64,000 nt of DNA from GCA-2687025 sp964473525 (GCA_964473525.1 CAYYPK010000012.1:62001-126000), one strand, 5' to 3'; shown: positions 1-8,622, counted from the stretch's first letter. Notes: generated by a model from the letters alone, not told the origin. Numbers and translations: made by a program.

Positions 1-144
1 CGGGTGGCGACGACGATCCCTGGCGCGCGCACACCGGATGAGGCGACATCGAACATGGAGGCTGGATCGGAAGACATCCCTGACGCCCTGTGGACGGACC
101 TCGAACCGCTCGTCACCCACTTCGAACACGGCGTCGATAGGTAG
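1..144 (+). CDS. Aldo/keto reductase, C-terminal fragment
   Basis: Frame 1 is open from the first base and ends in TAG at 142-144, giving the last 47 residues of a gene that starts before the window. The fragment begins RVATTIPGARTPDEATSN, which matches the cofactor-proximal end of aldo/keto reductases (TIPGxRxPxQxxxN), followed by a helix resembling their C-terminal one (DALWTDLEPL). Such enzymes reduce aldehydes or sugar lactones with NAD(P)H. The stop lies 11 bases before the RraA-like start, so the two are probably co-transcribed. The catalytic Tyr/Lys/His lie outside the window, so activity cannot be judged. Confidence 0.7.
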   Translation, partial: RVATTIPGARTPDEATSNMEAGSEDIPDALWTDLEPLVTHFEHGVDR

Positions 145-155
145 AGGAGAGACGC

Positions 156-845
156 ATGGCGCTGGAAAGCTCCGTCGGCCTGCGGGTGATTCGTGAGATC
201 GAGCGCCCATCTCCAGAGGTGCTAGCGGCGTTCGACGGCGTGGAGTCCACGCACGTTTCGGACGCGATGCACCGCTTCCTCGCGATGGAAGGGTCCATCA
301 AACCTGCTGGCGCCGGCATGTCGGTCGTCGGGCCGGCGGTGACAGTCCGCGCGCGAGCAGGCGACAATCTCGTGGTCTACGCCGCGCTCGACGTCGCCCA
401 ACCTGGCGATGTGGTCGTGATCGAAACGCGTGGACACCGCACAACGGCTGTTTGGGGCGACCTCGTCTCAATGGCGGCGCGCGAGTTGGGCATCGGCGGC
501 ATGGTGACGGACGGGGTCATTCGCGACCGCGCGGGGGTCGTCGAGGCGGGCGTGCCTGTGTTCGCTGCGGGAGACGACCCCGCGCAAGGCGCCTACAAGG
601 ACGGCCCCGGCGAGGTGAACACACCCATCGCGTGCGGAGGCGTTCCCGTCCTACCGGGCGACGTGGTCGTCGCGGACGCCAACGGTGTCGTCGTCGTGCC
701 GCGCGCGGACGCGGAAGCTGTCGCGCGTTCCGCCCACTCCATCCTCGCGAACGAGGCGACGCGCGTCGCGTCCATCACGGGTGGCGACCCTATTGCAGGG
801 AGCGTTCGGCAGTCGTTGCGGGAGAAGGGCTACGACCTCGGGTAG
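156..845 (+). CDS. RraA-like / HMG aldolase family protein
   Basis: A 229-residue protein of the RraA / 4-hydroxy-4-methyl-2-oxoglutarate aldolase fold, often annotated as dimethylmenaquinone methyltransferase. Family hallmarks seen are the N-terminal STHVSDAM segment, the glycine-rich WGDLVSMAARELGIGGMVTDGVIRD block (the G-x-x-x-D/R-D region that binds substrate and divalent metal), and the PGDVVVADANGVVVVPR block near the end. AGGAGAG lies upstream of the ATG. It follows an aldo/keto reductase and precedes a sulfatase, so a role in sugar-acid or aromatic breakdown is more likely than RNase E inhibition. The true substrate cannot be read from sequence. Confidence 0.85.
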   Translation: MALESSVGLRVIREIERPSPEVLAAFDGVESTHVSDAMHRFLAMEGSIKPAGAGMSVVGPAVTVRARAGDNLVVYAALDVAQPGDVVVIETRGHRTTAVWGDLVSMAARELGIGGMVTDGVIRDRAGVVEAGVPVFAAGDDPAQGAYKDGPGEVNTPIACGGVPVLPGDVVVADANGVVVVPRADAEAVARSAHSILANEATRVASITGGDPIAGSVRQSLREKGYDLG

Positions 846-943
846 GCTCGGCGGCATGGGTTGATTGCGGGCCGCTCGCCTTGTGTTCATATCCATCCGG
901 CGTCACCATCCGTGGCGACTATCACCGATCTGCGAGGGCGCCA

Positions 944-2345
944 ATGCCGAACGATCGCCCGAACATACTCTTCGTGTTCCCGGATCAATTCCGCCTACAA
1001 GCCCTCGGGTTCCGCGACGAGGATCCGGTCGTGACCCCGAACCTGGATCGCTACGCCGACGAGAGTTGTGTGCTCACCCACGCCGTGAGCACACGCCNNN
1101 NNNNNNNCGGTGTGTAGCCCGTACCGAGCTATGCTCCTGAGCGGCAAGTACCCACACGCCAATGGCGTCGTCTGGAACTGCAACTCGACTTCTGTCCAGC
1201 ACGGGAACTACCTCAGGGCCGACGACGTGTGCCTACCCGACGTGCTGCACGCTGCCGGATACCATCAGGGGTACATCGGTAAGTGGCACCTTGACCCACC
1301 AACAGCAGAACACAACGCATACACCGAGGGCCCGAGGGGCAATGGAGTCATCTGGGACACGTACACGCCCGTCGAACGGCGCCACCACTTCGACTTCTGG
1401 CACACGTACGGCTGCTGTGACAGGCACATGAGCCCGCACTACTGGACGACCGACGCTGCCGTGGACGAGAGGATCGACGTCGACGAGTGGTCCGCGAAGC
1501 ACGAGACCGATGTCGCGATCGAGTACATTCGCAACGAGGGTGGCAGCCAGCGCGATCCTGACAAGCCCTTCTCGCTCATCATCTCTCACAATCCTCCCCA
1601 TCCACCGTACCCTGCCGTGCCACGGGAGTATCTGCGTTCGTACGAGGGGATGGGCCTGGCGGAGTTGGCCAACCGGGCAAACTTCGACCCGGATGCTCTC
1701 GGGGGTGAGGAGCGAGCCCAGACGACTCTGCAGCAGTACTTTGGCGCGGTAACGGGCGTCGACGAACAGTTTGGCAGGTTGCTAGCCGCGCTCGAGGACG
1801 CTGGACTGCACGAGAACACGATCGTGGTCTTCACGTCGGATCATGGCGACATGCTGGGTTCACACGGTCTCTTCGGCAAGGACGTCTGGTATGACGAGTC
1901 GTTCCGCGTGCCGATGATGATACGGTGGCCTGGACACATCGCGCCGGGCGAGGATGACCTGCTCATCGGCACACCCGACCTCATGCCCACCTTGCTTGGC
2001 TTGGTGGGAGAAGGGGAGAGGGTTCCCGAGGATACCCAGGGATCAGACGCCTCTCGCGCGCTGCTCGGTGACCCTTACGAGCGACCGAAGTCTGCTCTCT
2101 ACTACACATCTCCACCTGGGCGTCCTGAGGTAGGCCGCCGTGGCGTCATGACGCATTCAGAAACCTTCGTCATTGAGCGGGGCGACGACGGAACTGAGCG
2201 GGCCATACTGCACGACCATGACGGGGATCCGTACCAGCTTGAGAATGTGGCGGCCCGTGACCCGGAGCGTGCCAGCGACCTCGAGCGCGAGGTGCATCAG
2301 TGGCGCTCTCGGATCAATGACCCCTGGCTATCCACAGCCTCGTGA
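944..2345 (+). CDS. Type I sulfatase (arylsulfatase family), interrupted by N placeholder
   Basis: Formylglycine-dependent sulfatase that would cleave sulfate esters, perhaps on sulfated polysaccharides. The N-terminus (RPNILFVFPDQFR) carries the first metal-binding aspartate region. The modification motif CSPYR (CxPxR) follows the gap, and later segments include GKWHLDPP, SHNPPHPPYP, VVFTSDHGDMLGSHGLFGK and a C-terminal region typical of the family. The 10 Ns put the halves in different frames. With the Ns removed, bases 1097 and 1108 join in frame to read STRPVCSPYRAM, giving about 463 residues with the catalytic Cys at about 54, a normal family length. GAGGG precedes the ATG. No signal peptide is seen, so a cytoplasmic location or a different start is possible. 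Confidence 0.9.
1098..1107. other. Assembly gap placeholder (10 N)
   Basis: Ten consecutive Ns sit inside the sulfatase gene just before its active-site motif. Deleting them restores an uninterrupted reading frame with a family-typical sequence, so the true gap is probably zero, or a multiple of three. Confidence 0.95.
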
Positions 2346-2448
2346 GACGACGCCGGGAGTCACTTCCTAGCAGCGACGCTCTTCCAGCCCTGGCCGCATG
2401 TGGTTCGAGCGTCTTTCGTCCAGCCGCGGCACGCCTGACAGGACACCC

Positions 2449-2937
2449 ATGGCTCGACAGCAACACCGATTCCATGGCGACCCGGCGCGCTTCGAAGTCC
2501 TCGCGGCGTTCGTGCATGCGCGTTTCGGGCGCTCGGTGCAATACATCGCCGATGTCGCGGGCGGCCAGGGCATGCTGTCGCGCATCCTGAACAAGAAGTA
2601 CAACTACGAATCCGAGGTGGTGGACCCACGCGGCTGGGTGCTGAAGGGTGTGCCCAACAGGGCTGAGCCGTTCGATTCCTCGGGCGCGGACTACTACGAC
2701 CTTATCCTGGGGCTCCACGCGGACGAGGCGACGCGCGCTGTAGCCGAGGCCGCGCTCGTGCGTCCCACGGTGCTGATCCCGTGCTGCAACTTCTGGTCCG
2801 ACGAGAGGCTGGGGCAGAAGGAACTACTCGCCGCGATCGAGGAGTACTACCGGGAGCGACAGGTAGGCTATGATCGGGTGACGTTCACGTTCCGTAAGCC
2901 CAAGAACATTGGCCTCGTGACGACGCCACCCCGCTAA
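2449..2937 (+). CDS. Putative SAM-dependent methyltransferase-like protein
   Basis: A 162-residue protein starting MARQQHRFHGDP. The segment YIADVAGGQGMLSRIL resembles motif I of class I (Rossmann) SAM-binding proteins (D-x-A/G-x-G-x-G), and the following VVDPRGW and DLILGLHADEATR segments resemble motifs II and IV. A conserved-looking PCCNFW lies near the C-terminal third. The open frame extends back to 2398, but the internal ATG at 2449 begins the folded domain. The substrate is unknown. The next gene, 16 bases downstream, is also methyltransferase-like. Confidence 0.5.
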   Translation: MARQQHRFHGDPARFEVLAAFVHARFGRSVQYIADVAGGQGMLSRILNKKYNYESEVVDPRGWVLKGVPNRAEPFDSSGADYYDLILGLHADEATRAVAEAALVRPTVLIPCCNFWSDERLGQKELLAAIEEYYRERQVGYDRVTFTFRKPKNIGLVTTPPR

Positions 2938-2953
2938 CGGAGCGCCGCTAACA

Positions 2954-3766
2954 ATGGTCAGTCGTCTGGCGCGCTTCGCGGCACGTTGGCTGTTCGCCGT
3001 CATCTTGACGGCTTGGGCGGCCACATTCGGGCTGGCGTTCTACCGCTCGCGGCTTCTGCTGTCGGTGATCGTGAAGCACTTTGGATGGGAGCGCGCGCTT
3101 GGCGAGGCGATCAGCCCGAAGCTGCCTCCGTCGACAATGGAGGATCTGTTCGGCGGCAAGCTCTCGGCGCCTATCCTGTTCCCCACGTATCGCGACGGCA
3201 ACGTGCAAACCGTCGAGGTCGGCGCCATCAACGAACTCCTGCTGCGGAGCGGGGCGTCGGTCGTCTTTGAGATAGGCACGTTCGACGGTCGCACCACGTC
3301 GAACCTGGCGATGAACAGCCCCGAGGGCGCCGTCGTCTACACCCTCGACCTGCCCGTGACCGACAGCCTGGAGACTGCCCACGACATCGAGGACGGGGAA
3401 GAGAAGTACGCCCGTGACATGCGCGTAGGCGAGCGTTTCACATCGAACGACTCGCCGTGGCGCCAGAAGATCACCCAGCTATTCGGCGATTCCGCCACCT
3501 TCGACGATAGCCCGTACCGCGGCGCGGTGGACTTTGTCTTCGTAGACGGTTCGCACCACGCTGACTACGTCCGAAACGACACGGAACTCGCCCTGCGGCT
3601 GCTGGGGGAGACGGGCGGTCTCATCGTGTGGCACGACTACGCGAACGCCTATTGGCCAGGCGTGACGTCCGTGCTGGACGAATACGCGCGGGATCCCCGG
3701 CTACAGGACATGCGGCACATCGAAGGCACCACACTCGTGTTCTGCCGGGTTGCCTCGATAGCGTAG
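2954..3766 (+). CDS. Membrane-anchored class I methyltransferase (Methyltransf_24-like)
   Basis: A 270-residue protein with an N-terminal hydrophobic helix at about residues 10-28 and a SAM-binding core. VVFEIGTFDGRTT (from about residue 104) is motif I, VYTLDLP is motif II, and VDFVFVDGSHHADYVRND is the acidic/His motif of the Methyltransf_24 family. GGLIVWHDYAN follows, as in proteins that modify sugars or peptides. The helix would anchor it to the membrane with the catalytic domain on one face. It ends 16 bases from the convergent sigma-fusion gene with no obvious hairpin between them. Confidence 0.7.
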   Translation: MVSRLARFAARWLFAVILTAWAATFGLAFYRSRLLLSVIVKHFGWERALGEAISPKLPPSTMEDLFGGKLSAPILFPTYRDGNVQTVEVGAINELLLRSGASVVFEIGTFDGRTTSNLAMNSPEGAVVYTLDLPVTDSLETAHDIEDGEEKYARDMRVGERFTSNDSPWRQKITQLFGDSATFDDSPYRGAVDFVFVDGSHHADYVRNDTELALRLLGETGGLIVWHDYANAYWPGVTSVLDEYARDPRLQDMRHIEGTTLVFCRVASIA

Positions 3767-3782
3767 CCTGCGGGGTCGCGTG

Positions 3783-5936
3783 TCACGGGCGAGGCTGCCA
3801 CGCCAGTTCCATGTGGTTGACCCGCGATGTCGTGGCTTGCCACTCATCGCCAGTGGCTGCCTCGACGATGTATACCTCGTGGTTTCGCATGCCTGGTGGT
3901 ACGGACGCGAACGCCACGTACGCGGCGTCGGGGTTCAGCGTCACGGACGACGTCTTGCGCGTCGTCACAAGATGGGCGTCGCCCCATCGGTCGTCGTCAC
4001 GCTGGGCGAAGACGAGGTAGCTGCCGCCGTCGCCGCGCATGGAGTAGAGGACACCCGATCCGTCGCGGGCCCATTCGTGAATGCGATCGGCGACGGGTTC
4101 TTCGTTGCGAAGGAACCAGGCGCCCGTAGCGCCGGTTGTGGGCACATGCGCGAGAGCGAGAAGGCCATCACTGACGAAGGCGATGTACTCCGCGTCAGGG
4201 GACCACAGCGGCCATTCGACGCCCTCGAGCGTTTGGAGCAGGCGGATTCGAGGGTTCACAACATCCGTCTCGCCCGGCTCCCAGTGGTTCCAGCCGCGCA
4301 TCCACTCGCTGTTGGACAGACGGGCGACGTGGCCGGTCGCCACATCCACCACGCGACCCTCCAGCAGGTCGGCGCCGCGTCTCCTCGGCGGCCGGGGCGA
4401 AGACCTGCGAGATTCAACCGCCACCATGACGCGAGCGCTGTCGTGCGACCACCAGTAGGCGAGCACGGCCTGCTCGCGTTCGAGGAGAACCCTCCGATCC
4501 GACCCGTCAGAGCGCATGACACAGAACTCTAGCTGCGGTTCGGCGCCACTGACGTACGCGATCCACTCGCCGTCCCAAGACCACACCGGACGACGGCTCC
4601 ATCCGTCATCGGTGAGACGCCGTCTATCCGTGCCGTCGGCGCGGATGGTGCAGATGTCGTACGCGTGCCGGTCCCAGGCGTTCTCGTACGATCGCTTGCC
4701 GCGAGGTATGTGTAGGAACGACTCTGGGCCCTCGGCGGAGCCTCTGCCAACCTGTTGCACGAAGGCGATTAGACCTGCGGGCCCCGTCGACGCATCGGGG
4801 ATCGGCGCGGCGCCATCCGACCGTTCCGCGTCGCCCACCACATCCGCCACCGAGGCCGCGTCGAGCTCGGCCTGCGCCGTCACAAGCATGGCGTCGTCGT
4901 CTCCGAGTCGCCTCCATGCGTCCGCCGACGTAGGGCCGCCCACAACCGGCGCGGCGCCGAACACGGACGGCTCGGCTTTCATCGAGGCTGCGCCTCCCCG
5001 CTCAGGCTCCCACGGCCCCGGGACGTTTTCGCGCAGCTCCGAGGCGGCGAGGAGTTCGCCGAGCGGTGGCACATCAACAGACCCGACGGCGGGGTTTTCA
5101 TCAGACGCCGTCCGCAGACCGGCGGGAGGTCCGTGGGCGGTCGGCGCGGCGGCTGTCGCCAAGTCGGGCGCCGCATCGATCGCAGTGGCGGGCGTGCCGA
5201 CGGCGGGGTCCGGGCCGCCGTGTCGCTCCGCGTGCAGCCGAACGGTGTCGCCTCCTGGCGGGCCGGGGTCCGATGTCGTTCCCAACCCCGTGACAAAACC
5301 CCCGAGCATAGCGGCGCCGACGAGGGCGAGGGACGTCGTAACGGTTACTGAAACTGGCATTCCATGTCCTCCCCGTGGAATCTGCCCAAACCCACGCGTG
5401 TGCCGTGCCTGCGATGCCAACCCAAGAACGCCCAGCAGGTGCGTCATGCGCTTGCGGAGCAACTGACGCGCCCGTGTGAGCCGCGTTCCGAGCGCGTGGT
5501 ACGACAGACTATATTCCCGCTGTAGCTCGTCATACCCCTGCTCATCGAGGTAGTACGCGCGGAGCAGCGCCGCCTGCTGATCCGGCATTTGCTCCAAGGC
5601 GTCAATGAGCGCACTCCAGCGTTCCTCGTCCTCCAGGGTCTCGTCGGCCGGAGCATCCGGCAGCGGGATGTCGGGTAGTGAGTCGAGAAGGACGACCTCC
5701 CGGTTCCTGTTCCATGTACGCGCCCTGTTCCGGGAAACCGTCGCAATCCACCCCTTCAACGTGTCGACCCGGAGTCGCTCGCGCGTCGCGTACACCGTCA
5801 AGAGAACCGACTGCGTGAAGTCATCGATATCGCGCTTACGGCGCAATTCGGCCGCGCCGATGTGGCGAATCAGCCCTACATGCGCCAATACGCGCTCATC
5901 GAAGTCATCCCGGTCGGTAACGGAGTTGTCAACCAT
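3783..5936 (-). CDS. ECF sigma factor fused to membrane segment and TolB-like propeller
   Basis: A 717-residue three-part protein. Residues about 12-78 form sigma region 2 (DIDDFTQSVLLTVYA, then TLKGWIATVSRNRARTWNRNR). Residues about 105-165 form region 4 (ALEQMPDQQAALLRAYYLDEQG, helix-turn-helix YHALGTRLTRARQLL). A single hydrophobic helix at about 193-218 follows, then a roughly 200-residue low-complexity linker rich in Ala, Pro and Asp. A TolB/WD40-like beta-propeller fills from about 420 to the end, with repeated blades of the type ICTIRADGTDRRRLT. The sigma part would be cytoplasmic and the propeller outside, so a single chain could sense the envelope and act at promoters. No separate anti-sigma gene is adjacent. 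A shared element lies 24 bases upstream of the start. Confidence 0.85.
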   Translation of the reverse strand: MVDNSVTDRDDFDERVLAHVGLIRHIGAAELRRKRDIDDFTQSVLLTVYATRERLRVDTLKGWIATVSRNRARTWNRNREVVLLDSLPDIPLPDAPADETLEDEERWSALIDALEQMPDQQAALLRAYYLDEQGYDELQREYSLSYHALGTRLTRARQLLRKRMTHLLGVLGLASQARHTRGFGQIPRGGHGMPVSVTVTTSLALVGAAMLGGFVTGLGTTSDPGPPGGDTVRLHAERHGGPDPAVGTPATAIDAAPDLATAAAPTAHGPPAGLRTASDENPAVGSVDVPPLGELLAASELRENVPGPWEPERGGAASMKAEPSVFGAAPVVGGPTSADAWRRLGDDDAMLVTAQAELDAASVADVVGDAERSDGAAPIPDASTGPAGLIAFVQQVGRGSAEGPESFLHIPRGKRSYENAWDRHAYDICTIRADGTDRRRLTDDGWSRRPVWSWDGEWIAYVSGAEPQLEFCVMRSDGSDRRVLLEREQAVLAYWWSHDSARVMVAVESRRSSPRPPRRRGADLLEGRVVDVATGHVARLSNSEWMRGWNHWEPGETDVVNPRIRLLQTLEGVEWPLWSPDAEYIAFVSDGLLALAHVPTTGATGAWFLRNEEPVADRIHEWARDGSGVLYSMRGDGGSYLVFAQRDDDRWGDAHLVTTRKTSSVTLNPDAAYVAFASVPPGMRNHEVYIVEAATGDEWQATTSRVNHMELAWQPRP

Positions 5937-5959
5937 GCATGATGCTCACCGCTCGATGA

Positions 5960-5989
5960 GACAATACGCGGACGGACGGGTGTCTTTAC
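5960..5989 (-). promoter_or_regulatory. Putative ECF promoter of the sigma-fusion gene
   Basis: Read on the minus strand this contains GTAAAGACACCC, 4 bases, then GTCCGCGTATTGTC. Both blocks are identical, at the same spacing, to the element at 6219-6248 facing the opposite gene. The CGTATT part resembles an ECF -10 region and AAAGACACC could be the -35. It ends 24 bases before the sigma-fusion ATG, which fits autoregulation. Function is inferred from the duplication and position. Confidence 0.65.
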
Positions 5990-6218
5990 CAGAATCTTTG
6001 GCGCGCGGGCAGCCAGGCAGGCATGTGCGGACAGACGGACGCATGACCGCGCGGGCACGGCCTGCCATCACAAGCCGTTCTCCCCGGTAGTTTCTCACAG
6101 GCGGGCGCGTGGAGCGACATTTCTGCATGTCCGAGACGCACGCCGCTCTGGCGTCAGAGCCTGGGCTGGGCGCCCGCCCTGGGTGATGGACCGCGCGCCC
6201 TTATTCGGACGAGTTTCC

Positions 6219-6248
6219 GTAAAGACACCCTCCTGTCCGCGTATTGTC
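6219..6248 (+). promoter_or_regulatory. Putative ECF promoter of the VWA gene
   Basis: Plus-strand copy of the bipartite element (GTAAAGACACCC, 4 bases, GTCCGCGTATTGTC). It lies about 100 bases before the chosen ATG of the VWA-domain gene. Flanking bases are also partly conserved with the mirror copy, while the sequence between the two copies is not. Confidence 0.65.
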
Positions 6249-6351
6249 CTGTCGAACGCTGAGGAAGCGACGTGTGATCCCGAGGGGTCCGCAGACGTCT
6301 CCTCGGCGCTCAGCGGCAGCCGAACCAGGCCAGGCGACCAGGAGAATACCG

Positions 6352-8205
6352 ATGCTGCGCGAGCGCGCGATCCGCGAGACGCACTGGTTGACACTTGTCC
6401 TGTCCGTGGGAATCTGCGGGCTAGGGTGCGGGGCGAGCGCCGGAGCCGGGCGAAGTCACGGGGCTGTCCCAGCCATCGCGGACCTGCCTGTTGGCAGTGG
6501 ACAGAACTACGCCCAGCTCCCCGGGACGATCGCGGAACACCGCGGCGTAGAGGACATGGGAGCCACGGAGGATGGCCCAAGCCCCGAGGCCGGCCAGGCG
6601 TCGAACCTGATCGACGGCGACCTTGGGACGCGAGCCAGAACATACCGCGATATCTACATATGGATGGACAAGCCGCACCCGCTCGCACACGTTGTGATAC
6701 GCCGATCGAACTACGTGGCGTTCAAGGTGTTCGTTGGTCCGCTCGGCCAGACGCGACGAGGCGAGTGGAAGCTCGTACACAACACCGTACGCCGACTGCC
6801 TGACCCCATCGTCCTCGATGTGGCAACGGTGACGGATCGTGTAAAGATCCAGGTTCTGTCTGTCACTCCGGCTGAAAACCCGCATGAACTAGAAGACGGG
6901 GCAGGTACACGGGCGGCCGCCGAGATAGAGCTCTATGGGTCGGACGTCAGCCGTGACACGCTGCTTGGAACCCATCTCGCCCGACCGGGTCGGCCAAGGG
7001 ACGATGCCTACGAAGAGCCGCCGCGACCTCTCGAGTACATCGGCGAGGTAATCGCCCGCACAAGCCCGTCTGGAATGGCTGACGTGATCGTCCTGACGAC
7101 GGAGACATACGACGAGGAGAGCCCTGTCGGCGCGGTGGTCCATCGCGACCTAATCAAGCTCGTGAAGGCGCTGAACCGCAGAGGCATCGACTATCGGTTC
7201 ACCGCGGTCGCTCCCTCGGGCGCAAGCTGGACGAAGGATCCAAACGGCGTCGGAGAGAAGCTCGCCCTCGCATCGGAGCTGCCTCCTTTCACCGCGCTCA
7301 TACACGCGTTGAGGATCACGAGCGACCGCGGCGCCGATCTGCATTGCTTGTACGCCACCGACGCGCCCGTAACCGTCGAGGACGGCGATGTCGGATCGCA
7401 CGCGGAACTCACGTGGCGGATATGGGGCGATGCCGCCGACCTGGGCATGCGCGTGCATGTGTTTGGCTACGAGGAGAAGTTCCAGCGGCAATTGGCGCGT
7501 CGCACCGGCGGCGGCTTCCAGAGGTTTGGAGCATCCGTGGCGAAGCCGCCGAATCTCGACGAGCTCTATACCACCCTGGAGCCCCACGCGCTACAGGGAC
7601 ACTTCGAAGCGATCGCGGAGAGCGCAACGCGCTGGACCGTATCCGACGAACAGACCGGCGCAGGGCCCGTGAACGTCACGCTCTTCGTGGACTACAGCCG
7701 CAGCATGCAGGGCCGACTGAGAGCCGTCGCCAATGGGTTGCGCGCCTTTGACCGCGCGCTGCGTGAAGGCAAGTTACGGCCAACGTACACGCTCGTGCGC
7801 TTCGCGGAGACGGTGGGGGATGTCGCCAGCGGCGTATCGGGCACGAACGTGTCCACGCCGACAACGGACATCGATGACATACCCATGCGGTTCCGGTACC
7901 CAACGCTTGGCGACGAACGTCTCGTCGAGAGTGTTGCCGAAGCCCTCCTTGCCACGACGGACCCGGCCGCGCCCAACGTCGCGGTCATCGTGACCGACGA
8001 ACCACCGCGATCTCACGAAGCCGCCGTCGAGAGCATGGCGAAGGCGGTCCAGGACTCAGCCGCGCGGTGCTACGCCATCATGCCGGCAGGCGGCGAAGGT
8101 CAACCGGGCGTCTGCGCGGATGCCGTGACGGCGATTGTCGAGGGCAGCGGAGGCACGGTGTTCACCATGCCTGTGCCCCTACCCATGAGCCGCGCCGACA
8201 TGTGA
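6352..8205 (+). CDS. Exported protein with discoidin-like and VWA domains
   Basis: A 617-residue protein. The ATG at 6352 is chosen over the longer frame (from 6244) because AGGAGA lies six bases upstream and a signal-like hydrophobic segment with a nearby GLGC (possible but atypical lipobox) follows. Residues about 60-190 look like a beta-sandwich binding domain (IRRSNYVAFKVF, VKIQVLSVTP). The middle (ADVIVLTTETYDEE, DLIKLVKALNRRGIDYRF) is a VWA-like fold lacking a clear metal site. The C-terminal VWA domain has an intact MIDAS start, Asp447-Tyr-Ser449-Arg-Ser451, and VAVIVTDEPPR near the second site. It is divergent from the sigma-fusion gene and shares its upstream element, so it is a likely regulon member. 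Confidence 0.75.
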   Translation: MLRERAIRETHWLTLVLSVGICGLGCGASAGAGRSHGAVPAIADLPVGSGQNYAQLPGTIAEHRGVEDMGATEDGPSPEAGQASNLIDGDLGTRARTYRDIYIWMDKPHPLAHVVIRRSNYVAFKVFVGPLGQTRRGEWKLVHNTVRRLPDPIVLDVATVTDRVKIQVLSVTPAENPHELEDGAGTRAAAEIELYGSDVSRDTLLGTHLARPGRPRDDAYEEPPRPLEYIGEVIARTSPSGMADVIVLTTETYDEESPVGAVVHRDLIKLVKALNRRGIDYRFTAVAPSGASWTKDPNGVGEKLALASELPPFTALIHALRITSDRGADLHCLYATDAPVTVEDGDVGSHAELTWRIWGDAADLGMRVHVFGYEEKFQRQLARRTGGGFQRFGASVAKPPNLDELYTTLEPHALQGHFEAIAESATRWTVSDEQTGAGPVNVTLFVDYSRSMQGRLRAVANGLRAFDRALREGKLRPTYTLVRFAETVGDVASGVSGTNVSTPTTDIDDIPMRFRYPTLGDERLVESVAEALLATTDPAAPNVAVIVTDEPPRSHEAAVESMAKAVQDSAARCYAIMPAGGEGQPGVCADAVTAIVEGSGGTVFTMPVPLPMSRADM

Positions 8206-8230
8206 CGGTCAGGCGACGGGGTCGCGCCGC

Positions 8231-8259
8231 TTGACATGTATCCGCAGCGGATATATACT
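8231..8259 (+). promoter_or_regulatory. Sigma-70-type promoter with palindromic operator
   Basis: TTGACA at 8231-8236 and TATACT at 8254-8259 are separated by exactly 17 bases. The spacer contains a perfect 7-1-7 palindrome, TATCCGC-A-GCGGATA, at 8239-8253. The predicted transcription start falls on or next to the padR ATG at 8266, implying a leaderless message. The palindrome is placed where a bound regulator would block polymerase, so PadR autorepression is likely. Confidence 0.8.
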
Positions 8260-8265
8260 GCTGAC

Positions 8266-8622
8266 ATGGAGAAACCAGCGAAGCCACTCACGCCTGCCGT
8301 GGTCCATATCCTGCTTGCCCTCTCCCGGGAGGACCAGCACGGGTACGGCATCATGAAGCAGGTCGAATCCGACTCGGACAACGGCGTTTCGATGGGGCCG
8401 GGCACGCTGTACGGTTCGCTCAAGCGGATGCAGGATGCCGGTCTGGTGACGACGAGCGACAAGCGGATCGACCCCGAAATGGACGACGAGCGCCGCATCT
8501 ACTACGCGATCACCGATGTCGGAAGGAAGGCGCTGGCGACGGAAGTCGAGCGACACCGGCGTCTCGTCGCGCTGGTCGACACGATGGACCTCCTTCCGAG
8601 GACGTGCACCGATGGAACGTAA
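8266..8622 (+). CDS. PadR family transcriptional regulator
   Basis: A 118-residue winged-helix regulator. LTPAVVHILLALSREDQHGYGIMKQV and GPGTLYGSLKRMQDAGLV are the classic PadR helix-turn-helix and wing, followed by DDERRIYYAITDVGRKAL and a short C-terminal helix, as in the short PadR subfamily. MEKPAKPLTP is chosen as the start because an upstream in-frame ATG lies inside the -35 box. The gene overlaps the following membrane-protein gene by 11 bases, so the two are translationally coupled. PadR proteins usually repress an adjacent transporter or membrane gene. Confidence 0.93.
   Translation: MEKPAKPLTPAVVHILLALSREDQHGYGIMKQVESDSDNGVSMGPGTLYGSLKRMQDAGLVTTSDKRIDPEMDDERRIYYAITDVGRKALATEVERHRRLVALVDTMDLLPRTCTDGT

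Noticed and set aside
1110..2345. Sulfatase as a separate gene starting with GTG at 1110
   Set aside because: That start lies inside the conserved active-site strand and drops the N-terminal metal-binding part, which is present just before the N placeholder.
6244..6351. Longer start of the VWA protein
   Set aside because: The extension is Arg-rich, lacks a ribosome site and would overlap the promoter-like element; the ATG at 6352 has both ribosome site and signal-like segment.
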